Source: Lachnospiraceae bacterium (GTDB lineage: Bacteria; Bacillota; Clostridia; Lachnospirales; Lachnospiraceae). Taken from it: a stretch of DNA of 64,000 nucleotides. The notes beneath the pieces were generated by a model. The model was not told where the DNA came from. It made no database searches and saw only the letters and a list, made by a program, of their open reading frames with translations. The stretch spans positions 186,001 to 250,000 of the forward strand of contig CAJTDL010000005.1 in assembly GCA_910575035.1 (NCBI GenBank). The letters are read 5' to 3'. This document shows positions 31,446-42,553 of the stretch, in pieces. Every line of letters begins with the position of its first letter. The stretch's first letter is position 1. The translations under genes were made by a program, and so were the position numbers.

Positions 31446-32774
31446 CTATCCCGCGTAAGGAAGCTCTTCAAACAGCTCATATTCATCTATCCCTTCCACG
31501 GTGTACCCAAATCCCTCATTTTTCTCCTCATATTCCAAAAAGCCCTGTAAAACCTCCCCTTCATATTTGGGATCCTCACACTCAAAATAAAACTCCTTTT
31601 GCTCTGTATCGCATCCTGTGGGATAGATCACTGTCCCTTTTTTCAAAATTTCTTTCTCCCCATACAAATTTGCTTCCACATCCTGGATCAGCGCCAGCTG
31701 TTTCCGAAGCGTGCCTTCCGCTAACTCAAAAAATTCAAAAACCCGCTCATCTGTATAAAACTTATCCCCTAAAATCCCATAATGCTTTATTCCTAAATAA
31801 CTACCCAGGACATCCATTTTACATGCCGTTTCCATATAATTCTGTGTCACATCCTCCCTCAGCACAGCGTCCAAATAGTCGCACTTTTCTATCCCCTCTT
31901 CACTTACTTTTAGCAAATATGTCCCTCCTGCGTCATTGGAAAAGCCTACCCCCACCAGCACGTAAAAATACGCCCCCTCCTGCCTGAGGACATAGCATTC
32001 CCGCAGCCATTCCACAAAGCCTGCCACTTCTATTTCATTTTCCCCATAAGAAAGGCAAATGCTCATATTTTCATCTGCGCCCTGAATGGCCAGGCATAAT
32101 TCCTTTCCTGAATTTCCAATCTCCATAGGCTCCCCTTCTTCCAGCTCCACAACCTCAGCCGCACCCTTAACTTCCTCCCCAAAAGACAAAGAATCCAAGA
32201 TCCCCGCAACCTGTTCCTGATATGTTTGCCACCAGGATTCCCCAGCAGAATTCTCCACAACATACCCCTCATATTTCCCTGAAAACGCAATGTAATCCCA
32301 ATATCCATGGCCATCATAAATCCCTTTGGAAGCTTCTTTGCCATTTACCACACAATCCTCCTGTACAAGCCCTGTGCCGCATATCCCAAAAAACTCCATA
32401 TATTGGATACTGAGTACTCCCTCCGGCTCATCCTGAGGATGGACATTTACAGAAAAATCGCCATTTTCCTGCTCGCTGACCTGATAAGCCCACCCTTGGG
32501 GAAGGCTTACACCGATACTTCCTTTTTCTGTAGCATGGGTGACCCATTCACTGCCATTGATTCCATCCTGCTTTCCTTCTGCTGCCGCATCATTTTCCCC
32601 TTTCGCATCCGTTCCAGCCCCATCTGCCATATTTCCCGTGCTGCGCTCCTCATTTTCTGCCAGTTCTGTGTTTCCCTCGGCTCCTATTACAGCATTTTCT
32701 CCTTTCTTTCCACATGCTGCCACTGAAACCGCCAACAAGCTTGCAATCAGCAAAATATTTTTTTTCTTTCCCAT
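31446..32774 (-). CDS. Predicted lipoprotein of unknown function
   Basis: A 442-residue protein. The signal peptide (MGKKKNILLIASLLAVSVAA) ends at a lipobox, VAAC, so Cys21 should be lipidated after cleavage. Residues 25-75 are a low-complexity Gly/Asn/Glu linker. The rest is acidic and beta-rich, with segments such as GSIGVSLPQGWAYQV and a late SYLGIKHYGILGDKFY. No family is recognised. It is probably an extracytoplasmic, membrane-tethered protein. Confidence 0.75.
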   Translation of the reverse strand: MGKKKNILLIASLLAVSVAACGKKGENAVIGAEGNTELAENEERSTGNMADGAGTDAKGENDAAAEGKQDGINGSEWVTHATEKGSIGVSLPQGWAYQVSEQENGDFSVNVHPQDEPEGVLSIQYMEFFGICGTGLVQEDCVVNGKEASKGIYDGHGYWDYIAFSGKYEGYVVENSAGESWWQTYQEQVAGILDSLSFGEEVKGAAEVVELEEGEPMEIGNSGKELCLAIQGADENMSICLSYGENEIEVAGFVEWLRECYVLRQEGAYFYVLVGVGFSNDAGGTYLLKVSEEGIEKCDYLDAVLREDVTQNYMETACKMDVLGSYLGIKHYGILGDKFYTDERVFEFFELAEGTLRKQLALIQDVEANLYGEKEILKKGTVIYPTGCDTEQKEFYFECEDPKYEGEVLQGFLEYEEKNEGFGYTVEGIDEYELFEELPYAG

Positions 32775-33309
32775 ACTCTTCCAATGTCTCCTTCCTTACA
32801 CAATGCAAAATAGAAAAATATTCTCTGTCCCTTTCTTCTTAAGAGGCTCTTTTCACCAAAAATGTTGCATCTATCTTTCCTGTTATCAACAGGGACGCCT
32901 TCTGGCCTGGAAGATTTATGCCCATGTCCTGCATTCGCAAAAACGCCTTTCTCTAAATTATAATGCCTTCTTTATGAACAGACAACCCCATTTCCCATTC
33001 CCCTTATCCGAAATTTATAGTATGCTGGTTATTGTTCACGGCAGATGACAGTGTGGGCTATGCGTCCGTCAGGGAGAGGCTGGGGCTTGAGGGGTTGCCC
33101 TTGTTCTGGCTCCTCCCTGACGGACACCAGTCTCCTACCGCCAGTCAGTAAGAACTCTGTCAGACACTAGCCACTCCTACTTCCAGCCAGCAAGAACCAA
33201 TGTGCGATTTTAGCATAACAACACTTTAAATACCGCCCCGATTACTGCTATACGCGTCCCCCAAGGCCATAAATCATAACATATCCTAATCAAAAAATTT
33301 CCCTCCCCA
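32775..33309. repeat. Intergenic region with hairpin and degenerate direct repeats
   Basis: At 33064-33125, GTCCGTCAGGGAG and CTCCCTGACGGAC form a perfect 13-bp stem around a 36-base loop. Just after it, two imperfect direct repeats of about 40 bases begin GACACCAGTCTCCTACC and GACACTAGCCACTCCTAC. A related fragment (CTCCCTGGCAGACACCTGTC) occurs at about 48169. These look like copies of a short dispersed element. No gene is supported. Confidence 0.55.
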
Positions 33310-33339
33310 TGAAACTTTCTCCCACCCCCTCCCATCTAA
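33310..33339 (+). promoter_or_regulatory. ECF-type promoter of the sigma/anti-sigma operon
   Basis: TGAAACTTT, then 14 bases, then CATCTAA. This resembles the SigV/ECF30 promoter pattern (TGAAAC...CGTCTA) at normal spacing and lies about 30 bases before the sigma gene. It suggests that the sigma factor activates its own operon. Confidence 0.6.
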
Positions 33340-33370
33340 CCTATAAATACCAACAGAAAGGAGGCTCCCC

Positions 33371-33868
33371 ATGGATTCCCCACAGCAACTGCAAAAGCTG
33401 GTAGAGACAGAGCTATTGTCCTCTTATGATTCCCTCTACCGCCTGGCATACACCTATGTAAAAAACGAATCTGACGCTATGGATATCGTACAGGAAAGCG
33501 CCTACAAAGCGATCAAGCATTCTTCTTCTATCAAAAACAAAGCCTATATCAAAACCTGGCTCTGGCGTATAGTGATCAACACCTCCCTGGAACTCCTCCG
33601 CCAAAAGCAACGGGAACTCTCAACATGTACACTGGAAGAAGAGGGGGCAGAGGACACCTACCTTGACTTTGATACCCTTGACGCACTGAATATCCTAAAT
33701 GAAAAGGAACGTGCTGTCATCATACTCCGTTTCTTTGAAGGCCAGAAGCTCCAGGAAATCGCCAACGCCTTGGAAGAAAACATCAGCACTACAAAGAGCA
33801 TTTTATACCGCAGCCTGAAAAAGCTAAAGGCAAAATTATCGGAAGGAGGCTTATGCCATGAACCATAG
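33371..33868 (+). CDS. ECF sigma factor (SigV-like)
   Basis: A 165-residue sigma-70 ECF protein. Region 2 spans about residues 12-80 (DSLYRLAYTYVKNESDAMDI, VQESAYKAI) and region 4 about 105-160 (EKERAVIILRFFEGQKLQEI, ANALEENISTTKSILYRSLK). AGGAGG supports the start. Its last 11 bases overlap the anti-sigma gene. In Bacillus subtilis and Clostridioides difficile the SigV/RsiV pair answers lysozyme; the same job is plausible here but inferred from the partner protein. Confidence 0.92.
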   Translation: MDSPQQLQKLVETELLSSYDSLYRLAYTYVKNESDAMDIVQESAYKAIKHSSSIKNKAYIKTWLWRIVINTSLELLRQKQRELSTCTLEEEGAEDTYLDFDTLDALNILNEKERAVIILRFFEGQKLQEIANALEENISTTKSILYRSLKKLKAKLSEGGLCHEP

Positions 33869-35111
33869 CAAATCTGATATAAATCAGCACAAAAGAAGCC
33901 GCCAGAGCAGCCCATCCCCAAATGCCAGCCACGCAAAACACGATCCCCAAGCCCCTATCCCCTCTCAACTAAGGGAAGGCATGATCCATATGAAAAATAA
34001 TTACCAAACAATCCCAATTCCGGAAAAATTAAAATCCCAAGTGGAATCCGCTATCCGCCAGGCAAAGCAGGATCTATCTGCCACCCCTATCGTTCCTGCT
34101 GACCCTACGCGCCATAAAAAAAACCTGCGCATTTCCTCCTGGATTAAAGGGATTTCTGCAGGCGCAGCTGCAGCTCTATTGGCGCTCGCCATCCTTGCCA
34201 ATACCAGCACATCCATTGCCCATGCCATGGAGCAAATCCCATTCCTTGGCGCTATTGTAAATATTGTCACTTTTCGGGAATATGGAAGCCATGTCAATCA
34301 AATGGATGCCAACCTGAAAATCCCAAAAGCCCAGGTAACAGATTCCAATGGCAGTGTTTTAGAGGATTCCACGAAGGAGATCAATGATAAAATCCAATCT
34401 TACACAGACAAAATCATTGCTGCTTACGAAGAGGATGTAAAAGCCTCTGGCGGAAAGGGGATGGAATCTGTTGACCTGGATTATGAAATAGCCACAGACA
34501 ACGACAGGCTTTTTTCCCTGCGTTTCTACAAGACGCTTACCATGGCAAGCGCAGCCCAATCTGAAAAAATTTACCACATAGACAAAGAAACAGGGGACAT
34601 GGTCACGCTCAAAGATTTATTCCAGGACGGAACCAATTACAAAGAGCTGATTTCCAAGAATATCAAAGAACAGATGAGGGCTCAGATGAAGGCGGACACA
34701 TCCATCCAATACTATATTGCAGACGCCCCTTCTAAAAGGCAAAAAACAGCAGGAGGCCAGCCTGAAAAAGATACGCCTGATTCCACGATTTACTATTCCG
34801 ACAGTGACCCCTTAAACTCCAAGTGGGACTTTTCTAAAGATTTTCCAGCCGCCCCATTAGAAGACGGTGCTACAGAGGAAGCAAGCCCTTCTAAAGAATC
34901 AGGCTCTTCCGGGGAAGCTTGTGAAGAAAATGCCATAGGAAACGGATTCCAGGAAATTACAGATGAAGTAAATTTTTATGTCAATGAATCTGGGAAGCTT
35001 GTGATTGTCTTTGATGAATATGAGGTAGCCCCTGGATATATGGGCGCTGTTTCCTTCGAAATCCCCACAGGGATCCTAACAGATATCATAAGAGATGGAT
35101 TTATAAAATAA
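33858..35111 (+). CDS. RsiV-like anti-sigma factor (DUF3298 domain)
   Basis: A 417-residue single-pass membrane protein. About 95 cytoplasmic residues precede a transmembrane helix (about 99-116; GISAGAAAALLALAILAN). The extracellular part matches DUF3298/RsiV, for example the DKIQSYTDKIIAAYEEDVKA helix and the IYHIDKETGDMVTLKDLFQD segment. RsiV binds lysozyme outside and is then cut to free SigV. An insertion with Ser/Glu/Pro low complexity lies near residues 290-350. GGAGG lies before the first ATG inside the sigma gene; an internal ATG (MKNNYQTIPI) is an alternative start. Confidence 0.85.
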   Translation: MNHSKSDINQHKRSRQSSPSPNASHAKHDPQAPIPSQLREGMIHMKNNYQTIPIPEKLKSQVESAIRQAKQDLSATPIVPADPTRHKKNLRISSWIKGISAGAAAALLALAILANTSTSIAHAMEQIPFLGAIVNIVTFREYGSHVNQMDANLKIPKAQVTDSNGSVLEDSTKEINDKIQSYTDKIIAAYEEDVKASGGKGMESVDLDYEIATDNDRLFSLRFYKTLTMASAAQSEKIYHIDKETGDMVTLKDLFQDGTNYKELISKNIKEQMRAQMKADTSIQYYIADAPSKRQKTAGGQPEKDTPDSTIYYSDSDPLNSKWDFSKDFPAAPLEDGATEEASPSKESGSSGEACEENAIGNGFQEITDEVNFYVNESGKLVIVFDEYEVAPGYMGAVSFEIPTGILTDIIRDGFIK

Positions 35112-35123
35112 AGCTTATTTCTT

Positions 35124-35156
35124 GGGAGCTTCGGATTTTACTCCAAAGCTCCCTTT
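35124..35156 (+). terminator. Intrinsic terminator of the sigma/anti-sigma operon
   Basis: GGGAGCTTCGGA...TCCAAAGCTCCC stem followed by TTTT, 12 bases after the anti-sigma stop. Confidence 0.8.
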
Positions 35157-35290
35157 TCCTATGATGTGCCAATGGATATACAAATCCTGCCGTATATTTT
35201 ATTTCATTAAGCCCTTACAGATAAGCGGTTCATTCCGTGTGACGCATCCGTTTGATTCTTCTCCCAAGCCGCGAACGTACGAAAACGGTG

Positions 35291-36331
35291 TTAATAGATC
35301 AGCATCGCATCCCCAAAGCTAAAAAACCGGTACTGTTTTTTCACAGCCTCTTGATAGGCTTCCATTACCTGTTCCCGGCCAGCGAAAGCGGACACCAGCA
35401 TAAGCAGCGTAGATTCTGGCAAATGGAAATTTGTGATCAGGCCGTCCATGACCTGGAAGGAATAGCCTGGGTAGATAAAGATATCCGTCCAGCCGCTGCA
35501 TGCCTTCAAATGGGCTGTTCCCTCCTTTTTAAGACGCATTGCCACGGATTCCACTGTACGGCAGCTGGTTGTCCCTACACAGATTACCCTGCTGCCTCTT
35601 CGCTTTGTTGCATTGATGGTTTCTGCGGCTGTTTCATCCATCTGGTAAAATTCCGAATGCATATGATGCTCCTGTACCGTCTCTGCCTTTACCGGGCGGA
35701 ATGTCCCAAGCCCCACATGGAGGGTCACTTCCGCAATGGATACGCCTTTTGCGCGGACAGCCTCTAAAAGCTCCGGCGTAAAATGCAGGCCTGCAGTAGG
35801 GGCAGCTGCAGACCCGTCATATTTTGCGTACACGGTCTGGTAGCGGTTCTTGTCCTGCAATTGGTGGGTGATATAAGGCGGCAGGGGCATTTGCCCCAGC
35901 CGATCCAGGATTTCTTCGAAAATCCCTTCATAGGAAAACTGAATCAGCCGGTTGCCATCCTCCACCACCTCCAGCACTTCCCCTGCCAGCAGCCCGCCGC
36001 CAAAGAGGATCCGGGTTCCAGGCCTTGCCTTCTTTCCAGGCTTTACCAGGGTCTCCCAGATATCATTTTCCTTCCGCTTCAGCAACAGGATCTCTACCTT
36101 GCCCTGGGTGCCTTCCCGTTCCCCAAAAAGCCTGGCCGGGATCACCTTTGTATTATTGACCACCAGGCAGTCCCCCGGATGCAGATAATCCAGGATGCGG
36201 CAAAAGTGGGTATGGGAAACCGCGCCGCTTTCCTTTTGCAGCACAAGAAGCCGGGAACTGGAACGGTCTTCCAATGGATCCTGGGCAATCAGCTTCTGGG
36301 GCAGATCATAATAAAAATCTTTTACCTCCAT
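35291..36331 (-). CDS. queA: S-adenosylmethionine:tRNA ribosyltransferase-isomerase
   Basis: A 346-residue Que[21 protein letters not shown] at the N-terminus, [20 protein letters not shown], the [20 protein letters not shown] active-site block and the [20 protein letters not shown] end are all present. It transfers the ribosyl part of SAM to 7-aminomethyl-7-deazaguanine in tRNA, making epoxyqueuosine. It starts 19 bases after pheT, so it is probably the last gene of the T-box-controlled pheST operon. Confidence 0.97.
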   Translation of the reverse strand: MEVKDFYYDLPQKLIAQDPLEDRSSSRLLVLQKESGAVSHTHFCRILDYLHPGDCLVVNNTKVIPARLFGEREGTQGKVEILLLKRKENDIWETLVKPGKKARPGTRILFGGGLLAGEVLEVVEDGNRLIQFSYEGIFEEILDRLGQMPLPPYITHQLQDKNRYQTVYAKYDGSAAAPTAGLHFTPELLEAVRAKGVSIAEVTLHVGLGTFRPVKAETVQEHHMHSEFYQMDETAAETINATKRRGSRVICVGTTSCRTVESVAMRLKKEGTAHLKACSGWTDIFIYPGYSFQVMDGLITNFHLPESTLLMLVSAFAGREQVMEAYQEAVKKQYRFFSFGDAMLIY

Positions 36332-36350
36332 ATCCTGCCAACCTTTCCTT

Positions 36351-38771
36351 CTATTTCCTTAATTCAATGCCCATCCCTTCCAGGGCCTTCAGGATTTTCT
36401 CCATAGCTGGCATATAGTCTGCCTCTTCTAATGTCTTGTCCTTTGCACGGAAGGTCAGGGAGTAAGCCACAGACTTAAATCCAGCCTTGATCTGGGAGCC
36501 TTCGTATATATCAAACAGCTCATAATGCTCCAGATAGCTGCCGCCCTTGGCGTCAAATACCTTTTCCACTTCCCCTGCCAGGATATCCTTCGGCATTACC
36601 ATGCTGATATCCCTGGACACTGCCGGGAACCTGGCAATGCCTTCATACTTCCGGTCAAATGTAGCCAGCGCCACTACCTTTGGCATGTCAATCACTGCCA
36701 CATAGACCCGTTCTTTAATGGAATAGTTGTCAGCTACCTGAGGATGCACTTCGCCCAAATACCCTACAACCTCCCCATCGTATATCACATTTGCCTGCCT
36801 GCCAGGATGGAGGAACGGCTTGCCTGCATTTGGGTCATATATTTCCTTTCCAGAAAGCCCTGCCTTAATGAAAAACTCCTCTATTACGCCCTTCATGGTA
36901 TAGAAATCCCCATCCCCATACATCCCAAGGGTAAACTGCATCCGCTCATCTGGCAGCTCCGTCACTGGCACTTGCTTGGGCAGATAAATATTCCCAAGCT
37001 CATACAGGCGCACGTTTTTATTCCTGCGGTTGTAGTTCGTGGAAAGGGAGGCCAGCATCCCATTCAGCGAAACCGTACGCATAATGCTGAAATCCTCTCC
37101 CAGCGGATTGGAGATTACCACTGTTTTGCGCAATTCACTGTCCTTTGGAATCAATAATTTATCAAATACCTTCGGGCTTTCGAAGGAATAGGTCATGCCC
37201 TGGCTAAATCCGCAAAACTCTGCAATATCCCTGGCCACAGCCTCCACACGGAGCTTAAAGGATAATTTTCCTGTCGTCGCCTCCCCTGTAGGAAGCGTTG
37301 TCGGAATATTATCATACCCATAGAACCTGGCCACTTCCTCTGCCAAATCCGCCAGGCACTCCAGATCCTGCCGCCAGGAGGGCACATGCACCTCATCCTT
37401 TTCCCAGTCATAAGCCAAATCAATCTTTTGGAAATATCCCACCATGGTTTCCTTGGCAATATCTGTCCCTAACAGCTGGTTTACCTTCCCTGCATCAAAT
37501 GGGATGACCCTGCCTTCCTTCACTTTGCCATATACGTCCACTGCGCCGCCTACCACTTCTCCCGCGCCAAGCTCCTCAATCAGCTGGCAGGCACGGTTAA
37601 TGGCATCCAGGGCATTGTTGGGATCCAGCCCCTTCTCAAATTTCCCGGAGGCATCTGTGCGAAGCCCAATTTTCTTGCTGGAAAGCCGGATATTGGTTCC
37701 ATCAAAGCAAGCTGCCTCAAACAGCATAGTCTTAACGCTGTCTGTGATCATGGAATTTTCACCGCCCATAATCCCGGCAATGCCCACGGCCTTCTCCCCG
37801 TCACAGATCATCAGCACTGAGCTGTCCATCTTCCGCTCCTGCCCATCCAATGTGACAAATGTCTCATCCTTGCCTGCCCGGCGCACCACGATCTCATTTC
37901 CTGCAATGGTATCCAGGTCATAAGCATGCATAGGCTGCCCATACTCTTCCATCACATAATTGGTAATGTCCACAATATTATTGATAGGGCGGATCCCCTG
38001 GGAAGCCAGGCGCCGCTGCATCCACTTTGGCGATGGCGCAATCTTAATATTCTTCACCACCCTGGCGCAATACCTGGGGCAAAGATCCGCATCCTTCACC
38101 GTCACCTTAATGTAATCATTGACATCTTCCCCATTCCCAGACTCTGTCACTACAGGCGGCTGGAACTCCTTCCCAAAGGTTGCGGCGGCTTCCCTGGCAA
38201 GCCCCAGCACGCCAAAGCAGTCCACGCGGTTGGAGGTGATCTCATATTCAAACACCACATCGTCCAGCCCCAGTGATTTCACAGCGCTTTCTCCAACTAC
38301 GGCGTCATCCCCAAAAATATAAATCCCATCTTCCGGCGCTTCCGGATACATATCACGGCTTGAGCCAAGCTCTTCAATCGAGCACATCATCCCTGCGGAT
38401 GCAACGCCCCTTAATTTCCCTTTTTTTATCTTAATCCCGCCAGGGGTCCTCTTCCCGTCATGCCCGCCGGCTACCCGGCCGCCATCCAGCACTACCGGGA
38501 CCTTCTGCCCTTCCTTTACATTTGGCGCGCCGGTCACAATCTGGATCTCTTCCCCTGTGCCAACGTCCACCTGGCAAACTACTAACTTATCTGCATCCGG
38601 ATGCTTTTCAATCTTTTTGATCTGCCCTACCACGATTTTCTCCAAATCCGCATCCAGCTTTTCAAACCCTTCCACCTTCGACCCTGAAAGCGTCATTGCA
38701 TCCGTATATTCCTGCGCTGTCACATCCAAGCCTGGAACATACGCCTTTATCCAAGATAATGATGTATTCAT
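36351..38771 (-). CDS. pheT: Phenylalanyl-tRNA synthetase beta subunit
   Basis: An 806-residue PheT of normal length. It has the tRNA-binding EMAP-like domain (about 40-150; [20 protein letters not shown]), B3/4 editing domain, B5 domain, the catalytic-core-like module and the C-terminal ferredoxin-fold anticodon-binding domain ([16 protein letters not shown]). It forms the alpha2beta2 enzyme with PheS, encoded 65 bases upstream. Confidence 0.97.
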   Translation of the reverse strand: MNTSLSWIKAYVPGLDVTAQEYTDAMTLSGSKVEGFEKLDADLEKIVVGQIKKIEKHPDADKLVVCQVDVGTGEEIQIVTGAPNVKEGQKVPVVLDGGRVAGGHDGKRTPGGIKIKKGKLRGVASAGMMCSIEELGSSRDMYPEAPEDGIYIFGDDAVVGESAVKSLGLDDVVFEYEITSNRVDCFGVLGLAREAAATFGKEFQPPVVTESGNGEDVNDYIKVTVKDADLCPRYCARVVKNIKIAPSPKWMQRRLASQGIRPINNIVDITNYVMEEYGQPMHAYDLDTIAGNEIVVRRAGKDETFVTLDGQERKMDSSVLMICDGEKAVGIAGIMGGENSMITDSVKTMLFEAACFDGTNIRLSSKKIGLRTDASGKFEKGLDPNNALDAINRACQLIEELGAGEVVGGAVDVYGKVKEGRVIPFDAGKVNQLLGTDIAKETMVGYFQKIDLAYDWEKDEVHVPSWRQDLECLADLAEEVARFYGYDNIPTTLPTGEATTGKLSFKLRVEAVARDIAEFCGFSQGMTYSFESPKVFDKLLIPKDSELRKTVVISNPLGEDFSIMRTVSLNGMLASLSTNYNRRNKNVRLYELGNIYLPKQVPVTELPDERMQFTLGMYGDGDFYTMKGVIEEFFIKAGLSGKEIYDPNAGKPFLHPGRQANVIYDGEVVGYLGEVHPQVADNYSIKERVYVAVIDMPKVVALATFDRKYEGIARFPAVSRDISMVMPKDILAGEVEKVFDAKGGSYLEHYELFDIYEGSQIKAGFKSVAYSLTFRAKDKTLEEADYMPAMEKILKALEGMGIELRK

Positions 38772-38836
38772 ATTCTTCCATTCCTTTCCAAAATCTTCCT
38801 TCTATCCGCTCTTTTTTACTCTGCCATCCCCAAAAC

Positions 38837-39856
38837 CTAAAACTGTTTCAAGAACCGGTCGTCATTCTCATACAGCAGCCGCATATCGTCAATCTCATAC
38901 TTCAGCAGGGCAATCCTTTCTAATCCCACGCCAAAGGCAAACCCAGAATACTCCTCCGGATCAATCCCGCTCATCTTCAGCACCCGAGGATGCACCATCC
39001 CGCACCCTAATATCTCAATCCATCCAGCCCCTTTGCAAAAGCGGCATCCTTTTCCGCCGCATTTAAAGCAAGTCACATCTACTTCCGCACTGGGCTCCGT
39101 GAATGGGAAATGGTGGGGCCGGAATTTCACTTTTGTGCCTTCCCCAAACAGCTCCTTGGCAAACTCAGCCAGGGTTCCCTTTAAATCTGCAAAAGTAATA
39201 TGCTTATCCACCACAAGCCCTTCAATCTGATGGAAGGAAGGGGAATGGGTCGCGTCCACCTCATCTGACCGGAACACCCTTCCTGGCGCGATCATACGGA
39301 TGGGCAGCTTCCCTTTCTCCATCTCACGCACCTGGACAGGCGATGTTTGGGTCCGAAGCAGGATCTTGTCATTGATATAAAAGGTATCCTGCTCATCCTT
39401 GGCCGGATGGTTTGCCGGAATATTCAGGGCTTCAAAATTATAATAGTCATACTCTACTTCAGGGCCTTCCACCACTTCGTATCCCATCCCCACAAAAATC
39501 CGCTCTACTTCTTCTAATGCGATGGTGTTTGGGTGCCGATGCCCCACACGGCTTTTCTTTGCCGGCAGCGTAACGTCAATGACTTCCTGCTGTAACCGGA
39601 TATTCCGCTCAGCCGCCTCTAACTTTGCCTTTGTCTCCTCAATGAGCTTTTCAATGCTCTCCCTTGTCTCATTTACCAATTGCCCCACCATGGGCCGTTC
39701 TTCTGGGAGCACATCCTTCATGCCCTTTAATATAGCTGTCAGCTCTCCCTTTTTCCCCAGAAACGCAACCCTTACGTCATTCAATTTTGCAAGCCCATCG
39801 GAACTTTGAATTTGGCGGATTGCCTCTTCCTTCATCTGTGCCAGTCTTTCTTTCAT
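38837..39856 (-). CDS. pheS: Phenylalanyl-tRNA synthetase alpha subunit
   Basis: A 339-residue PheS. An N-terminal coiled coil (about 1-90) precedes class II motifs: motif 2 around [20 protein letters not shown] and motif 3 around [20 protein letters not shown]. It charges tRNA-Phe together with PheT. The gene follows a T-box leader with its terminator, so it is induced when tRNA-Phe is uncharged. Confidence 0.97.
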   Translation of the reverse strand: MKERLAQMKEEAIRQIQSSDGLAKLNDVRVAFLGKKGELTAILKGMKDVLPEERPMVGQLVNETRESIEKLIEETKAKLEAAERNIRLQQEVIDVTLPAKKSRVGHRHPNTIALEEVERIFVGMGYEVVEGPEVEYDYYNFEALNIPANHPAKDEQDTFYINDKILLRTQTSPVQVREMEKGKLPIRMIAPGRVFRSDEVDATHSPSFHQIEGLVVDKHITFADLKGTLAEFAKELFGEGTKVKFRPHHFPFTEPSAEVDVTCFKCGGKGCRFCKGAGWIEILGCGMVHPRVLKMSGIDPEEYSGFAFGVGLERIALLKYEIDDMRLLYENDDRFLKQF

Positions 39857-39944
39857 CCTAATCTACCTCCTATCGTGCTTTTCCATTTCCACCCTGCCCC
39901 TGGTTCTATGCAGGCTTCCAGCCCAAAGCCGTTTCCTATAACAT

Positions 39945-40250
39945 AAAAAAATCCCTATGCAATCTAGCATAGGGACGAAATTTTCCGCGGTACCACCCTG
40001 ATTTTTGGGATATCAAAATTCCCAAACACTCTGTCTGCGTAACGTGCAGGAAACGTCATGCCTTACTCCCAGGCACATTGGAAAATGCCCTTGTTCTGGC
40101 ATGCGGCTCTGGTGGGAAATTCAGACCCTGCCTTTTCTTAAGGGGACTTGCAGCTGGTAATCCTCTCTCTCTGTAAGCAGTACAGCGTCCTACTGGGGCA
40201 CCTTCTTAGCCTTTGGCTTATTCTTGCATGGATAGCTAAAAACTCCATGG
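39945..40250 (-). promoter_or_regulatory. T-box riboswitch (Phe) of pheST-queA
   Basis: The minus-strand leader contains the T-box bulge sequence AGGGTGGTACCGCGG (39985-39999), which pairs with the uncharged tRNA acceptor end. It is followed by the terminator CGTCCCTATGC...GCATAGGGATTTTTTT (about 39945-39977). Upstream, the stem I loop carries GAATTTC, giving a Phe specifier codon (TTC or TTT). An AGAGAGAG motif near 40168 fits the stem I signature. Confidence 0.93.
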
Positions 40251-40309
40251 CTACTATTCTAACACCTGCACCCAAAAACTGCAAGCACTTTTTATAAGAA
40301 TTTTATGGC

Positions 40310-42013
40310 TTATACAAGTTTCGTCTTTTTCACGATCTGGCAGAAATCACGGTTGTTATTAGTACGCACAAAAAGGTTGAGGATGCTCTCCACCGCCTCA
40401 TCTGACCGCATGCCATTGATGGCACGGCGCATCACCTCCACGGCCTCCTGTTCCTCACGGCTCAAAAGAAGGTCTTCCCTCCGCGTCCCAGACTTCACAA
40501 TATCCACAGCCGGGAAAATCCTCCGCTCTGACAGCTTCCGGTCAAGGATCATTTCCATATTTCCTGTTCCCTTAAATTCCTCATAGATCACATCATCCAT
40601 CCTGCTCCCCGTATCCACCAGGGCTGTGGCAAGAATGGTAATGCTGCCCCCTTCCCGCATGTTCCGGGCTGCCCCAAAGAAACGTTTTGGCATATGCAGC
40701 GCTGCCGGGTCAATGCCGCCAGACAGGGTCCGGCCGCTGGGAGGCACGATCAGGTTATAGGCCCTTGCCAGGCGCGTAATGCTGTCTAAAAGGATCATCA
40801 CATCCTTTTTATGCTCCACCAAGCGCCTTGCACGCTCAATTACCATTTCTGACACACGTTTGTGATGTTCTGGCAGCTCGTCAAAAGTCGAATAAATCAC
40901 TTCCACATTTTCCCCTTCAATGGCTTCCTTAATATCCGTCACCTCCTCCGGGCGCTCATCAATCAGTAAAATAATCAGATGCATGCCTGGGTGGTTCCGT
41001 GTGACAGCCTTCGCCACCTGCTTTAAAAGGGTGGTCTTCCCGGCTTTGGGTGGGGATACGATCATGCCGCGCTGCCCCTTGCCAATAGGGGACACCACAT
41101 CCATAATCCGCATTGCCACTGCCGAACGGTCTGTCTCTAAGCGGATCCGGCTATTGGGGAAAATAGGTGTCAGGTCTTCAAAATTCGGGCGGCGTAGGAT
41201 TTCTGAAGGATGGCATCCATTAATGTTTTTGATATATAATAGGGCGCTGAATTTCTCCTGCTGTGTCTTTATCCTGGTATTTCCCAAGATAATATCCCCT
41301 GTTTTCAGGCCAAATTTACGGATCTGGGACGGGGAAACATAGACGTCATGGTCACCCGGAAGGTAATTTTCACAGCGGATAAACCCATACCCATCTGGCA
41401 TAACTTCTAAAATCCCATGGGCGCTGATGCCGCTGTCCAGCTCTGGATTATCAATTTCAATCCCATCTGCCGTAATCGTCCGGTTGGGCTTCCGGTCTAC
41501 CTGGCCACTGCGCTCTTCCCTTACCGGCGCATTCCTGTCATCTTTAGGCGGCATACGTTTTTCCTCCCTGGGCTGATATGCCTTGTCTTCGCCCTTGTTG
41601 GGCACATACCTGTCCTCCTTTTGGGGCATGCGCTTTTCTTCCTTGGCTGAAACGCCCTGCTCCCCTTTGCCAGGAGCGCCGTTTTCTTTCCTTGGGGCAG
41701 TATTTCCCTCATTCCGGGCAAAAGATGTTCTTTCCGCCTTTATAGGCATACGCTTCTTTTCCTGGAAAGGCCGTTCCTGTGAGGCTTTTTCACCTGGCGC
41801 TTTTTTTCCTGCATCCTTTTCATTTGGCGCTTTTTCATTTACAGCCTGCACGTTGGGCTCATTGGCTTCCTGGCCGCTGCCTTCTTTTTGGTCCTCCTGC
41901 ACCATTAAATCCACCAATTCACTTTTTTTCAATCCGGAAAGATGGCGCAGGCCCCTTGCTTTTGCCACCTCCTTTAATACCACAACTGATAAACTCTCAT
42001 ATTTTTCTCTCAT
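40310..42013 (-). CDS. rho: Transcription termination factor Rho with charged insertion
   Basis: A 567-residue Rho, longer than the roughly 420 residues of the E. coli protein. The N-terminal Rho_N helices (about 1-38) are followed by a low-complexity charged insertion (about 41-185) containing three (E/K)KRMP repeats. The RNA-binding cold-shock-like domain ([20 protein letters not shown]) and the RecA-like motor follow, with P-loop [12 protein letters not shown]. Insertions here are known in several high-GC and Clostridia Rho proteins and bind RNA. The gene stands alone and diverges from the small plus-strand ORF upstream. Confidence 0.96.
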   Translation of the reverse strand: MREKYESLSVVVLKEVAKARGLRHLSGLKKSELVDLMVQEDQKEGSGQEANEPNVQAVNEKAPNEKDAGKKAPGEKASQERPFQEKKRMPIKAERTSFARNEGNTAPRKENGAPGKGEQGVSAKEEKRMPQKEDRYVPNKGEDKAYQPREEKRMPPKDDRNAPVREERSGQVDRKPNRTITADGIEIDNPELDSGISAHGILEVMPDGYGFIRCENYLPGDHDVYVSPSQIRKFGLKTGDIILGNTRIKTQQEKFSALLYIKNINGCHPSEILRRPNFEDLTPIFPNSRIRLETDRSAVAMRIMDVVSPIGKGQRGMIVSPPKAGKTTLLKQVAKAVTRNHPGMHLIILLIDERPEEVTDIKEAIEGENVEVIYSTFDELPEHHKRVSEMVIERARRLVEHKKDVMILLDSITRLARAYNLIVPPSGRTLSGGIDPAALHMPKRFFGAARNMREGGSITILATALVDTGSRMDDVIYEEFKGTGNMEMILDRKLSERRIFPAVDIVKSGTRREDLLLSREEQEAVEVMRRAINGMRSDEAVESILNLFVRTNNNRDFCQIVKKTKLV

Positions 42014-42190
42014 ATTTTTCTCCTTTTGATTGCCCTAAATGGGAACTTTTGTCAGACAAGACAATGATTTTTCTATTGCAACTCGCTCTATTTGACGTTA
42101 TAATATCAGGAAAGCATAAATGTATGGATCTGTTTTCCAGGCATGCCCCGCCATGCCATACTGCAAAGACTGCCAGAAGGGAGGCTGCCA

Positions 42191-42451
42191 ATGCGTATCT
42201 GGTTCAAAATATTTCGGGATAACCATCTCTTAATGGATACTGTCATACAGGATGACAGCGATGATACCCGCACCCATAAAATTTTCCATGGGCTGGAACA
42301 GGCCTGTTATGAATTTGACTTAAGCAAGCCAATCTGGCTGGACGCTACCGTCGCAGAATTTAAACGCCATTCCAAGGCTCGCTTTTACCAGGATAATTTT
42401 GTGGAAACAATTGATTTTGATTTTTTGGAAATCCATGTAATTGAAGAATGA
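42191..42451 (+). CDS. Conserved small protein of unknown function
   Basis: An 86-residue acidic protein beginning MRIWFKIFRDNHLLMDTVIQ with no signal peptide or helix-turn-helix. The start was set at the ATG after GGGAGG; an upstream extension is unsupported. It is divergent from rho and convergent with the spoU methyltransferase gene. The sequence looks like a genuine cytosolic protein, but no function can be named. Confidence 0.75.
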   Translation: MRIWFKIFRDNHLLMDTVIQDDSDDTRTHKIFHGLEQACYEFDLSKPIWLDATVAEFKRHSKARFYQDNFVETIDFDFLEIHVIEE

Positions 42452-42553
42452 ATCGAAGGCTGTGCGCATCTATATATTCCGGGGCAGATTTTCCTGCCCC
42501 TTAGTACCTATCCCAAACAGCTGCCATTCCGCCTTCGCCTTACTGACGAAACT

